DNA of 64,000 nucleotides, from contig NZ_QLMA01000004.1 of NCBI RefSeq assembly GCF_003259435.1, positions 186,001 through 250,000 on the forward strand, in the 5' to 3' direction. This DNA is from Chitinophaga dinghuensis. Lineage in GTDB: Bacteria > Bacteroidota > Bacteroidia > Chitinophagales > Chitinophagaceae. A model generated the notes under the pieces. That model searched no databases and had not been told where the DNA came from. It was given only the letters and a program-made list of their open reading frames with translations. Shown here piece by piece: positions 1-8,308 of the stretch. Positions within the stretch are counted from its first letter, which is position 1, and every line of letters starts with the position of its first letter. Made by a program: the position numbers and the translations under genes.

Positions 1-263
1 CCAAACTACTGGAACCCATCATGGATGTGGAAGTTACTTTGCCGGAAGAATATACCGGCGTCATCACCGGCGATCTGAACAGAAGACGCGGTATCATCCG
101 ACACATGGAAATGAAAGGAAATACCCAGGTGATTAAAGCAGAAGTGCCTCTGGCTGAACTATTTGGCTATGTGACCACTTTAAGAACGCTCTCCTCCGGA
201 AGAGCCGCTGCCGCAATAACCTTCTCCGGTTACCAGGTAGCGCCGGCAAGCGTAGTCGTTTAA
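1..263 (+). CDS. fusA: Elongation factor G, C-terminal end (partial)
   Basis: The reading frame is open from the left edge (codons from base 3) and encodes the last 86 or so residues of a translation elongation factor G. The motif [16 protein letters not shown], followed by GDLNRRRG and later [20 protein letters not shown], is the domain IV/V end of EF-G, the GTPase that drives translocation on the ribosome. The rest of the gene lies outside the window, so the GTPase domain cannot be checked. The tail ([12 protein letters not shown]) is shorter and more divergent than the usual FSHY ending, so a second EF-G paralogue rather than the housekeeping copy is possible. A strong terminator follows. 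Confidence 0.8.
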   Translation, partial: KLLEPIMDVEVTLPEEYTGVITGDLNRRRGIIRHMEMKGNTQVIKAEVPLAELFGYVTTLRTLSSGRAAAAITFSGYQVAPASVVV

Positions 264-312
264 TGTATCAACAGGAATACCCGGTGGTTCCTGCTCATTG
301 GAACCACCATAC

Positions 313-354
313 AAGGAAAGGATTGATTGCTCAGCAGTCAGTCCTTTCCTTTTT
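313..354 (+). terminator. Rho-independent terminator after EF-G
   Basis: A long near-perfect hairpin (AAGGAAAGGA paired with TCCTTTCCTT, continuing inward with a few mismatches through TGCT/AGCA) is followed by a T run. It lies 50 bases after the EF-G stop codon. Confidence 0.85.
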
Positions 355-448
355 ATACTGCTCCATTTTTTCAGCGGTAATGTTATGTCTGTGTTAAGGG
401 TAGTTACACGAAACTTTTCATGTGACTTATTCATATAAATCCTATTAT

Positions 449-1426
449 ATGAAAAGAACTCCCTTATTTTTCCCATTGGGATTAGCCCTCGTTGCTATGT
501 CTTTCGCAGGATGTAAGAAAGACGAGGTTTCCTTGCAACCGCTGCCTACAGCCAAAACCGCTGCGATCGCAGGTAATGTTAACCTGGCGGCAGTTAGTCT
601 CACTGGCTGGATGACACAGTTATCCGATAACCTGTCTGTATCGGCTATTTCTATCCCTGGAACGCATGATTCAGGGGCCCGCTTTGAACCTATCGGCGGA
701 ACGGCCAAATGTCAGAACCTCACGATTGCAGAGCAGTTAAATGCGGGTGTACGTTTCCTGGATATCAGGTGCCGTCACATCGACAATGCCTTTGCCATTC
801 ATCATGGTTCTATCTATCAGAACATGAATTTTGATGACGTATTGAATGCGGTGATCTCTTTCCTGAACAGCAATCCCGGCGAAACTGTCATCATGAGCGT
901 AAAGGAAGAATACGATGCTTCCAATACCTCGCGTTCCTTTGAGGCTACCTTCGATACCTATGTACAGAAAAATCCTTCTAAATGGTACCTCGATGCCACT
1001 ATTCCTACCCTGGGCCAGGTAAGAGGTAAGATCGTATTATTGAGAAGATTCGGCGCAGCTGCCACCCCTAAAGGTATTGCCGCTACTAACTGGGCAGATA
1101 ATACCACCTTCTCTATCAGTAACCCAGGCGCAAATCTGCGCGTACAAGATCAGTACCAGGTACCAGACAACAATGTAAAATGGACTAACCTGAACAACCT
1201 GTTCACAGAAGCTAAGAACGGCGATCAAAGCGTACTGTATGTAAACTTCGCCAGTGGCTACAAACCATTGATCTTCGGTATTCCAAGCATCACTTCTGTT
1301 TCAGATAACATTAATCCTAAACTGGATACCTATTTTGGTACGAGTAGCCATGCCCGTTATGGCGTTATTCCAATGGATTTTGTAACGGCCGACAGAGCGA
1401 CCAAAATTCTGAACACTAATTTCTAA
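449..1426 (+). CDS. Phosphatidylinositol-specific phospholipase C, lipoprotein
   Basis: A 325-residue PI-PLC X-domain protein. The family cleaves phosphatidylinositol or its glycan anchors to give diacylglycerol and inositol phosphate. The N-terminus (hydrophobic stretch ending AGC-KK, Cys22) is a lipoprotein signal, so the enzyme is probably anchored in an outer or periplasmic membrane face. Catalytic features of the bacterial family are visible: IPGTHDSG (His73, Asp74), FLDIRCR (Asp105, Arg107) and IHHG (His119), then SVKEEYD. The start at 449 is chosen because it begins the signal peptide; an in-frame start at 422 would put ten unneeded residues before it. Length fits single-domain bacterial PI-PLC. 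No operon partner is evident. Confidence 0.9.
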   Translation: MKRTPLFFPLGLALVAMSFAGCKKDEVSLQPLPTAKTAAIAGNVNLAAVSLTGWMTQLSDNLSVSAISIPGTHDSGARFEPIGGTAKCQNLTIAEQLNAGVRFLDIRCRHIDNAFAIHHGSIYQNMNFDDVLNAVISFLNSNPGETVIMSVKEEYDASNTSRSFEATFDTYVQKNPSKWYLDATIPTLGQVRGKIVLLRRFGAAATPKGIAATNWADNTTFSISNPGANLRVQDQYQVPDNNVKWTNLNNLFTEAKNGDQSVLYVNFASGYKPLIFGIPSITSVSDNINPKLDTYFGTSSHARYGVIPMDFVTADRATKILNTNF

Positions 1427-1537
1427 TCTTTTCTACTGCATTCCCTGGTCAATCATGGGCCGGGGAATGCTCCTGATTTCCTGTTATAAATCCTTCCAAA
1501 CTATTGCTATATTTAATCCCTTAAAAAAACAGGAACA

Positions 1538-2764
1538 GTGAAATTACTTAAAACCGCTTTGATAGCGTGCTCCACGTTTATTTGTCAGATAGCAGCTGCA
1601 CAACAATATTCTTCATGGGATTCCCTCGCCCTGACGCCGCCGATGGGCTGGAACAGCTGGAACTTTTTCGAAGGAAAAGTAAGTGAAAAAGTCATTATGG
1701 ACATGGCTGATGCCATGGTGTCCAACGGTATGAAAGCCGCCGGATATCAATATCTTGTTATTGACGATTACTGGGTAGGTGGCCGCGACAGAGAAAACAA
1801 GTTATTCCCGGATACACAACGGTTCCCACATGGTATGAAATACCTGGCGGATTATGTACATAGCAAAGGATTAAAAATTGGTATTTATTCCGACGCGGCT
1901 ACGCTCACCTGCGGTGGCGTCACCGGGAGCTACAATTTTGAAGATCTCGATGCCAAAACTTTCGCCTCCTGGGGAATAGACTATCTGAAATATGATTACT
2001 GCAATGCGCCGGAAGATGTCAACACCGCTTTCTGTCGCTATTACAAAATGGGAGAGGCGTTAAAGCATTCCGGCAGACCTATCGTATACGCTATCTGCGA
2101 ATGGGGACAGCGCAAACCCTGGCTCTGGGCAAAAGCGGCAGGCGGGCACCTGTGGAGAACCACCTGGGATAGTCGCGATATCTGGGAATCAAAAAATAAA
2201 GATCTCACCGGTATCATGGATATATTCAATCAACAGGAAGGTCTGGCTAATTATGCTGGCCCTGGTGGCTGGAACGATCCGGACTTGTTAATGGTTGGAC
2301 TATATGGCAAAGGTTCCTCTTCTTCCGTAAACGGACGTTTTAAAGGCTGTAATTTCACGGAATACCGTACTCACTTTGCATTATGGTGTATGCTGGATGC
2401 GCCGCTGATGTTGAACCTGGATCTCACAAAAATGGAGGCCGATAACCTGAGGTTATTGACAAACAAATACCTCATCGGCATCAACCAGGATGAATTGGGC
2501 AAACAAGCCACCACCATACTGCGTAAAGGAGATATACAGGTACTGTCTAAACCGCTTAAAAACGGTGGCATCGCGATTTGTGTATTCAACAGATCAGATA
2601 AACCTGCGACCGTAAACTACCAGATCAAAAAAGACCTGAATATATGGCAACCAGTGAATGCCTTTGATGTATGGAAAGAGAAAGAAACCCGCAAGGCAGT
2701 TACCCTGGAAAGTAAACTGGAAGGGCACGACTGTGCAGTATATATCTTATCAAAGGCCGACTAG
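1538..2764 (+). CDS. Alpha-galactosidase, glycoside hydrolase family 27
   Basis: A secreted 408-residue GH27 enzyme that releases terminal alpha-linked galactose (or related sugars) by a retaining mechanism. The start is GTG at 1538 and gives a clean signal peptide ending in AAAQQ. The catalytic domain opens with TPPMGWNSWNFF and has the nucleophile motif YLKYDYC (Asp153), the probable acid/base Asp214 in WDSRDIW, and the GGWNDPD signature. A short C-terminal beta-sandwich follows, as usual in the family. A -7-like box TATATTTA lies at 1508-1515. The gene stands alone between a PI-PLC lipoprotein and a divergent regulator, not in a recognisable SusCD polysaccharide locus. Confidence 0.92.
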   Translation: MKLLKTALIACSTFICQIAAAQQYSSWDSLALTPPMGWNSWNFFEGKVSEKVIMDMADAMVSNGMKAAGYQYLVIDDYWVGGRDRENKLFPDTQRFPHGMKYLADYVHSKGLKIGIYSDAATLTCGGVTGSYNFEDLDAKTFASWGIDYLKYDYCNAPEDVNTAFCRYYKMGEALKHSGRPIVYAICEWGQRKPWLWAKAAGGHLWRTTWDSRDIWESKNKDLTGIMDIFNQQEGLANYAGPGGWNDPDLLMVGLYGKGSSSSVNGRFKGCNFTEYRTHFALWCMLDAPLMLNLDLTKMEADNLRLLTNKYLIGINQDELGKQATTILRKGDIQVLSKPLKNGGIAICVFNRSDKPATVNYQIKKDLNIWQPVNAFDVWKEKETRKAVTLESKLEGHDCAVYILSKAD

Positions 2765-2793
2765 ATAATTATCCACTAAAATATATGCAATTA

Positions 2794-2827
2794 AAAAAAT
2801 GGCTCCTGAAATAGGGAGCCATTTTTG
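2794..2827 (+). terminator. Terminator after GH27 gene
   Basis: Hairpin AAAATGGCTCC / GGGAGCCATTTT with a 6-7 nt loop and flanking A and T runs, 30 bases after the stop codon. It could work in both directions. Confidence 0.85.
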
Positions 2828-2910
2828 TTATACCGGGCCATAAAGAATGCAGTAGATAATATTTACCTTCAGTTTATTCTCTTAACTTAGAATTCGTAAA
2901 CGGATTTAAC

Positions 2911-3333
2911 ATGCCCTCAAATGAAATGCTTGCCGGAGGTCCGGTGCAACATGTACTACAGTTTATCGGTGGAAAATGGCAGATGAGCATTCTTTGGCAT
3001 CTGCGTACCGGAAAGCTGCGATTTAATGCGATAAAGGAGGCGTTGCCGGGCCTAAGTGAGAAAGTCCTGACTGCCAACCTTAAATTCTTCGAGGAGAAAG
3101 GTATCATCCAAAAACAGATCTTCGCAACCATGCCTCCCAAAACAGAATACTCGCTCACCCCAGAGGGCCTGACCCTAATGCCCGTCATCGAAAAAATTCT
3201 CTTATGGGGGTATACGCATCTACATGAAAAAAATATATCCAGTGATACTTTATTTACGCCGAACACTACATTAGAAGATCTGCCAATAAAATATGACCTG
3301 CCCGCCAAAACCGGCGATAACCTGTTTATTTAA
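2911..3333 (+). CDS. HxlR-family winged-helix transcriptional regulator
   Basis: A 140-residue single-domain regulator. The pattern VLQFIGGKWQMSILWHLRTGKLRFNAIKEALPGLSEKVLTANLK is the HxlR/YodB winged helix; helix and wing cover residues 12-100. Many HxlR proteins sense electrophiles or disulfide stress through a Cys near the N-terminus, but this one has no cysteine there, so redox sensing by that route is unlikely. The usual divergently placed target gene is not obvious. Its stop codon overlaps that of the convergent gene on the other strand by 4 bases. Confidence 0.9.
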   Translation: MPSNEMLAGGPVQHVLQFIGGKWQMSILWHLRTGKLRFNAIKEALPGLSEKVLTANLKFFEEKGIIQKQIFATMPPKTEYSLTPEGLTLMPVIEKILLWGYTHLHEKNISSDTLFTPNTTLEDLPIKYDLPAKTGDNLFI

Positions 3334-4424
3334 CCCAGTTGAAATACCTGCACTTCTTTTCCGTTTGTCTTCAACATCAGGCCAGTGGCCACATCATAAT
3401 GATCAATCTGGATAGATTTATCCTGAAGTAATACATGGCCGGATGTGGAAATGATTACTACGCCCAGTTCTGCCGAGTAGACCACAAATGCGCCCAAATG
3501 ATTATTGTATCTCATTTCAGCAGCTACAATGTTTATACCGTGCACGCCTATACGCTTACTCAGTTTCGCTTCATTGCCTGCCATTTCAAATAATTGGATT
3601 TCGTAATAGTCTTTTTCATATGCGATCTTATCCTCCTCATCCTTCTCTGATTCTTCCGTAAAGCAATGGCAAGTGATGGCAACTGTCTGATCGTCTACCC
3701 AACACATTGCCCGATAGCTGTGGTCCATCACTGCTACATGGATCTCCTTTATACGGCTGTTCTGAATGAAATCTTCTATGTCGTATACATTATAACATCC
3801 GAAAGAACCCCATACCCAGCCATTGCTAAGAAAATACTTCCCATTCGGAGAAACCGACAATGCCCCAAAGAAGTAATCGTATGGCCTGGGCCATGGCAGC
3901 TTGTTATTGTCTTCATGTGTTTTGTAGAATTCCAGGTGCTTTTCTTCTGCATCTTCTGTAATCAGCGATTTAGCGGCAGTTAATAGCTGTCGGGTATCCA
4001 GATTCATGATTTGTAGATGATTCCAGGCTTTGCTGTAAATGATATGCGGTATTCCTTCCGGATTCCTAAACAGCGCGATAGGAAAGGAGGTAATATTAGC
4101 ATGATAATCTTCCCGGTGCAGATGCAACGCAGAATAGTTACCCGGATAATGAATATAACCATGGGTCTTGAAATCGTTTACCACTACGGTAATCTCATCC
4201 AATGTATAGACGGCGCTGGTTGCAGCAGGATCAAACCCGCCATCCGTATAACTGAAATAATCTTGAATAGTAAAGGAAGACAGCCAGCGCTCGTTCCTGA
4301 AATCATACCTGCAAACCTGGCCAGTCTTTAAGAGGAAAACCAACTCGTTACTGTTGGCGATTCCAGCTGCTGAAATATCTTGTTCACTATGTACGGTTTT
4401 ATGATAGATGGAATTTATTTTCAT
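3330..4424 (-). CDS. Hypothetical protein, beta-propeller-like
   Basis: A 364-residue cytoplasmic-looking protein that I do not recognise. The sequence is rich in short beta strands ending in aromatic or basic residues (RYDFRNERW, LSVSPNGKYFLSNG, YEIQLFEMAG, GVVIISTSGHVLL), which suggests WD40-like or beta-propeller repeats, but the repeats are too divergent to count. There is an acidic insertion (EESEKDEEDK) in the last third. The ATG at 4424 is preferred over an upstream TTG at 4448, because that TTG lies inside a perfect -7 promoter box. No signal peptide or membrane segment is seen. Confidence 0.65.
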   Translation of the reverse strand: MKINSIYHKTVHSEQDISAAGIANSNELVFLLKTGQVCRYDFRNERWLSSFTIQDYFSYTDGGFDPAATSAVYTLDEITVVVNDFKTHGYIHYPGNYSALHLHREDYHANITSFPIALFRNPEGIPHIIYSKAWNHLQIMNLDTRQLLTAAKSLITEDAEEKHLEFYKTHEDNNKLPWPRPYDYFFGALSVSPNGKYFLSNGWVWGSFGCYNVYDIEDFIQNSRIKEIHVAVMDHSYRAMCWVDDQTVAITCHCFTEESEKDEEDKIAYEKDYYEIQLFEMAGNEAKLSKRIGVHGINIVAAEMRYNNHLGAFVVYSAELGVVIISTSGHVLLQDKSIQIDHYDVATGLMLKTNGKEVQVFQLG

Positions 4425-4445
4425 AGGGATTCGTCTTATTTTTTT

Positions 4446-4453
4446 CAAATATA
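4446..4453 (-). promoter_or_regulatory. -7 promoter box (TATATTTG) for the 3330-4424 gene
   Basis: The minus strand reads TATATTTG, a full match to the Bacteroidota -7 consensus TAnnTTTG, 22 bases before the ATG at 4424. It decides the start: the upstream TTG candidate overlaps this box and would not be transcribed. Confidence 0.55.
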
Positions 4454-4578
4454 ATCAGGTTTTTAATTCTTTGTTTAATCATGTCGGAGGCCGCTATGGT
4501 ACTGCATAAACGAACAAATATGGCATGATACCTGTTTCAAAAAGAAAGTATTATTCACGCGCAGAAAAACATATTTTT

Positions 4579-4980
4579 ATGAGTACACATACAGTTAAGG
4601 AGGTAAAGAAATCCACAGAGGTTTCTGTAGGTGAGTTTCTTGGAATAATGTTCTCATTCAATAGCAGTCTGAAGCTTTTGCATTGGGATGTACAGGGGAA
4701 AGGAAGCTATGCCGCGCATATTGCATTGGACCAGGCCATTCATGATATGAGGAAAGTTACAGATCGCCTGGTAGAGACCACCATTGCTGCTCAGGGAGAA
4801 ATGGAAATCATTATTCCTGAAACCAGACGCCCCAAAGAAGCAATCGCTTATATAGAGGGCTTCTACACTGTGGTGGATGCTAAACGCGACCTCTTCCACG
4901 AGCAGTTTAGTCAATCCATTATAGACGATTATCAGGAAGCTATTAAGCAACTGTTATTCCGATTGAAACGCCTGCAATAA
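4579..4980 (+). CDS. Small helical protein, DUF5856-like / Dps-like
   Basis: A 133-residue, mostly helical protein. The segment SLKLLHWDVQGKGSYAAHIALDQAIHDMRKVTDRLVE resembles the first two helices of Dps/ferritin-like proteins (HW.V.G....H..LD....D..D...E), and I think it belongs to the DUF5856 group. If ferritin-like, it would be a shortened version: the family usually has about 150-170 residues with a second metal-ligand set, and here only one HxxxxD-type cluster is clear. The ATG at 4579 is preferred to one at 4525, since the upstream extension is basic and unlike the family start. Function is not known. Confidence 0.6.
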   Translation: MSTHTVKEVKKSTEVSVGEFLGIMFSFNSSLKLLHWDVQGKGSYAAHIALDQAIHDMRKVTDRLVETTIAAQGEMEIIIPETRRPKEAIAYIEGFYTVVDAKRDLFHEQFSQSIIDDYQEAIKQLLFRLKRLQ

Positions 4981-5037
4981 AAAATATTTGAACCCCTGAG
5001 ACTGCCCTGGAATGCAATATTTCAGGGCAATGCCATT

Positions 5038-6270
5038 TTATGTAAGCCTGGCCTCCCGGATCAGTTGTATCGTTTTCTCTTTTACATTCCTGGTAGCTGT
5101 AGCATACTCCAGTAGGGATTGCCCATTTTCATTTCTTAAGCTACCCAGTTTACGTTTATGCGTTTTTAAAAATGGCGCCAGCAGATATACTTCATTTCTC
5201 CGTACAAGCTCAAAGATGATATCGGGAATATCCTGTATTATTATGGCAGTTAACCAGTGAGGCCCTTGTGAAAAATAGGTTTTGAATGTTTTCCTGCCGG
5301 TAGTTGTACCGGAAAAATTATTGATCATGGCTTTCAATGCGTCCGGAGTGAGGTATTTTTTCCATGAATGTAGAAAAGGTTGCAACAACTCATGTTCATA
5401 TGGAAAGAACAGCGGAAGCCATGGAGCCTTTTGCTGACCCAAATCCCAGGCTAAGGTACCGATATCCCACCACCAGCGTTCCCGACTCCATTCATTATAT
5501 GGGATAAAACCTAGGCTCGCCATGGCCATACTCACTTTATCATGGAAAGGAGCAACGGCTGTATAGTCGCCATACCCGTTCCCATACAAACAGGTAAACA
5601 AAACATACGGATCAAATTGACTGTATTTTTCGGCTACTGCTGTTGGTGTTTCGATGAGCCAGTAAAAGATCTTGTAGCAAGCCTGATAATGTTCCTGCGT
5701 ATTAACGCCGTTGCTGCTATCGCTCAATCCCCATGAGAGAAAAACGAGGATCAACTCCAGCGCAGTACATCCGCCATTCCCTACATATGCCTTCTGATGA
5801 TAGATGGCTGCATCTGCAATAATGGACAAACGAATAATCTCTACAACAAAAGGTAAATCTGCTATGTCTTTCACTGCCGGAATATCCTGGATCAAGTCCG
5901 CAAGGTTATAGCCTTCCAGCTCTGGCTGATCCAGCGTGCTGGCAGATGCCCCCTGTAGATATAATTGTTGCAGCTGTCCGAGGATAGCCCGGATATCAGG
6001 CTTCTCTACGCTTTGAAAATATTTGAAAAGTGATTCTTCAAAAATATGAACTACCTGCTGGTCCAGTATGGCAGCGGTTTTGGCGTCCAGGGTTTTTCTA
6101 ATACTTGCCCAGGCGGCCTTTTCTTTTTCGAGGTTTTTCTGTTCTCTTTCCAGTTCCTGTTTGGCCTGGATAAGAGTAGATATGGAAAATGTGACAATCA
6201 TTGGGTTAATAAAGCTAATTGTATGTTTACATAAATACAAATATAGACGATTTAAACTTTGATTAACCAT
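5038..6270 (-). CDS. Hypothetical protein with ankyrin-like C-terminus
   Basis: A 410-residue protein with no recognised catalytic domain. Near the N-terminus (about residues 30-60) is a charged coiled coil (QAKQELEREQKNLEKEKAAW). The middle is helical with many Trp/Tyr residues, and the last 60 residues (LGSLRNENGQSLLEYATATRNVKEKTIQLI) look like one or two ankyrin-type repeats. The start at 6270 directly follows the stop codon of the upstream deacetylase gene (TAG then ATG) and is preceded by GGGGGAA, an unusually good ribosome binding site for this organism; another ATG lies at 6201. It is probably the last gene of a three-gene minus-strand operon starting at 8070. Confidence 0.6.
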   Translation of the reverse strand: MVNQSLNRLYLYLCKHTISFINPMIVTFSISTLIQAKQELEREQKNLEKEKAAWASIRKTLDAKTAAILDQQVVHIFEESLFKYFQSVEKPDIRAILGQLQQLYLQGASASTLDQPELEGYNLADLIQDIPAVKDIADLPFVVEIIRLSIIADAAIYHQKAYVGNGGCTALELILVFLSWGLSDSSNGVNTQEHYQACYKIFYWLIETPTAVAEKYSQFDPYVLFTCLYGNGYGDYTAVAPFHDKVSMAMASLGFIPYNEWSRERWWWDIGTLAWDLGQQKAPWLPLFFPYEHELLQPFLHSWKKYLTPDALKAMINNFSGTTTGRKTFKTYFSQGPHWLTAIIIQDIPDIIFELVRRNEVYLLAPFLKTHKRKLGSLRNENGQSLLEYATATRNVKEKTIQLIREARLT

Positions 6271-6999
6271 CTATTCCCCCATAAATACGGCCATCTTACG
6301 CTGTAATGCAGGACCCGATAAACGTCCGTCCACCATCATTCTGGGAATGGTGTATAAGCCATTGCGCCGGGGGGCGCCCAGTTGAAAGGCCGCTTTGTAG
6401 CCGCTGCTTTTCAGGTGACTGATCATCGTATCATTCCATTCTCCATAAGGATAGGCAAAGTACAGTACCGGTTTTCCAATTATCTTTTCCAGCTGTTGTT
6501 TGGGAGCATCCAGTTCTTTTTTCCAATCCATTTTTCCGGAAGGGCGCAGAAAAGGGTGGTCCCAGGTATGTGCGGCAATCACATGGCCGCGGTCGGAGAG
6601 TAGTTTCACTTGTGCTGCTGTCAGGTAACCATGTTTTCCTAAGGGGATCGTCATTACAAAGAAAACGCCTCTGAAACCATAATGACGAAGAAGAGAATCG
6701 GCTATAGAGAAATGCTCCTCGTGTGAGTCGTCAAAGGTAATCATGAATGTTTTGGGAGACACGTGTCTCCCTGACTGCATATATTTCACCAGATCATCCG
6801 GCAGCATCGTGTGATAGCCGCTATCGGCGAGGGATTTTAACTGTGCATTTAACTGATCCCTGGTAATATGCATTATATTACTCTTGACGCCATTCCCCAG
6901 ATGTATGTTATGATAACAGAGAATGGGTATAAGCGTTTGTGCATGGCTGTTAGTACAAATAGAAAAACAGGCTATCAGTAAAATGAGAACGTTTTTCAT
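6271..6999 (-). CDS. Polysaccharide deacetylase (NodB/CE4), secreted
   Basis: A 242-residue secreted protein with signal peptide MKNVLILLIACFSICTNSHAQ. The NodB homology domain (carbohydrate esterase 4) follows: CYHNI near residue 28, TFDDSHEEHF (metal and catalytic Asp pair), GYLTAAQVKLLSDRGHVIAAHTWDHPFL (His-x3-His metal site), and FAYPYGEWN. These enzymes remove N- or O-acetyl groups from chitin, peptidoglycan or exopolysaccharide; the substrate cannot be told here. It lies 12 bases after the 7012 gene and directly before the 5038 gene, so the three are probably cotranscribed. A perfect 18-bp palindrome (6754-6771) lies inside its coding sequence. Confidence 0.88.
   Translation of the reverse strand: MKNVLILLIACFSICTNSHAQTLIPILCYHNIHLGNGVKSNIMHITRDQLNAQLKSLADSGYHTMLPDDLVKYMQSGRHVSPKTFMITFDDSHEEHFSIADSLLRHYGFRGVFFVMTIPLGKHGYLTAAQVKLLSDRGHVIAAHTWDHPFLRPSGKMDWKKELDAPKQQLEKIIGKPVLYFAYPYGEWNDTMISHLKSSGYKAAFQLGAPRRNGLYTIPRMMVDGRLSGPALQRKMAVFMGE
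6754..6771. repeat. Perfect 18-bp palindrome GGGAGACACGTGTCTCCC
   Basis: A fully self-complementary 18-mer inside the deacetylase gene, where it encodes G-R-H-V-S-P. Related full or half copies occur at 33281, 35284, 38008 and 56323. Function unknown. Confidence 0.8.
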
Positions 7000-7011
7000 T
7001 TGCTATAGTTT

Positions 7012-8070
7012 TTACTGATACTGAATATAGACGGGTTGTGGAAATAATTCCAGCACTTCGGCCGGTTCCATCAGATGGCCGCCATAATCAATATCATTCT
7101 TATAAAATAATTTGAATCCTGTGAACTGGACTGGTTGCCCGGCAATCCAGTACTGATAAGAGCCTTTCTTCTTCGCCACGCCGCCGAATCCATCCATATC
7201 CATGACCACCTGAACCGTTGGGAGAGGCTTTATATTCTTGTAATTAGTTACCATGCCTTCCGTAAAACGATGTACCACCAATATTTTCGGGCTCAGATGA
7301 TTTGTTTGCACCAATGTATCCAGCCAATTGATGGCGTAGTTAATGTCTGCTGCATCCATTGTACCGATGGTGGTGCAGGGCGGCCTGCGGTTTTTCATGG
7401 AATATTCCGGATCTATTCCCACATGTACATTCGGAAGTAACAGGTACTTTTTTAGTAAGGGCAGTTCTTCCTGTACAGAACTCCATCCTGGCTGAATATC
7501 CAGGAAAACCAACGCTTGGGCGCTATCTGCCAGTTGCAGTACCTTTTCTATTTCGCTGCCGGGCATCCGTAACCGGTATTTCCCGTCTTTGCCGGGATTA
7601 GACTGAGCGGTAACTGCAATATAGTGCAGGGCGGGTATGACCGGCAGGGTGCTGTCTGCCAACTGCCATTTCTCTACTTCTGCTGTTAATTGTGCCAGCA
7701 TACTGTCTGCCGGCTTCCTTCCAAGTATACCCATTTGTGGCGTGTACAAATTACCGTAGAAGGCAACAATCCGGTGATAAGGGAGCAGCGCTCCCTGTAG
7801 TGGATATTCCGCTTTAACCGGCCACTTATTGTTGGGTTGTTCATGCGCTAAATGCAGTAAAAGCGCATTGTATCTAGCCGTATCCTGTACCATACTGGTG
7901 TCTTTACTGACGCCAGCGACAGGGGGAGATGGAGGCGTTTTGGGGTATTGAACCAATTCAGTCGGTGTCTTTTTTGAAGAACGGATAAGAATCGTCTTAA
8001 CAATAACATAGGTTATTAGCAAGACAGCAGCAACGATGAATATCCTCCAGATGAATTTATTCCTGTTCAT
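7012..8070 (-). CDS. Membrane-anchored hypothetical protein, TIM-barrel-like
   Basis: A 352-residue protein with one N-terminal membrane helix (residues 9-29) followed by a Pro-rich linker and a globular extracytoplasmic domain. Strand-helix motifs (RIVAFYGNL, ALHYIAVTA, ALVFLDIQPGW, NVHVGIDPEYSM, ILVVHRFTE, VQVVMDMDGFGG, GFKLFYKNDI) have the order and acidic residues at strand ends expected of a TIM-barrel glycoside hydrolase-like fold, but I cannot place it in a named family. It lies 12 bases upstream of a polysaccharide deacetylase in the same direction, so a joint role in cell-envelope or exopolysaccharide modification is likely. That role is inferred from position only. Confidence 0.6.
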   Translation of the reverse strand: MNRNKFIWRIFIVAAVLLITYVIVKTILIRSSKKTPTELVQYPKTPPSPPVAGVSKDTSMVQDTARYNALLLHLAHEQPNNKWPVKAEYPLQGALLPYHRIVAFYGNLYTPQMGILGRKPADSMLAQLTAEVEKWQLADSTLPVIPALHYIAVTAQSNPGKDGKYRLRMPGSEIEKVLQLADSAQALVFLDIQPGWSSVQEELPLLKKYLLLPNVHVGIDPEYSMKNRRPPCTTIGTMDAADINYAINWLDTLVQTNHLSPKILVVHRFTEGMVTNYKNIKPLPTVQVVMDMDGFGGVAKKKGSYQYWIAGQPVQFTGFKLFYKNDIDYGGHLMEPAEVLELFPQPVYIQYQ

Positions 8071-8308
8071 TTTGTAGCTTGATTATTTTCCAGCGCGACT
8101 TACAATCCCCTCCTGATAAACAGGGTGATGGAATGTCCCCGAAGGCCTAACATTAGATTTTCTTCTTGGGGATCGAACACCTTTCCTCCTAACAGTTGAG
8201 CATGTTTATTGGTTTTAGAATTGTCAATCTTACAGTGACAAAAGTGGCGCTGCATGGGCAACAATTCCTGAATATCACCAGGATCGTTTGGTATTATTGG
8301 GCGAATAA
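8071..8308. other. Intergenic stretch, nothing clear
   Basis: About 240 bases between the 7012 gene and the alcohol dehydrogenase. A minus-strand frame is open through it and into the dehydrogenase gene, but it lacks a supported start and recognisable family, so no gene is called. Confidence 0.4.
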
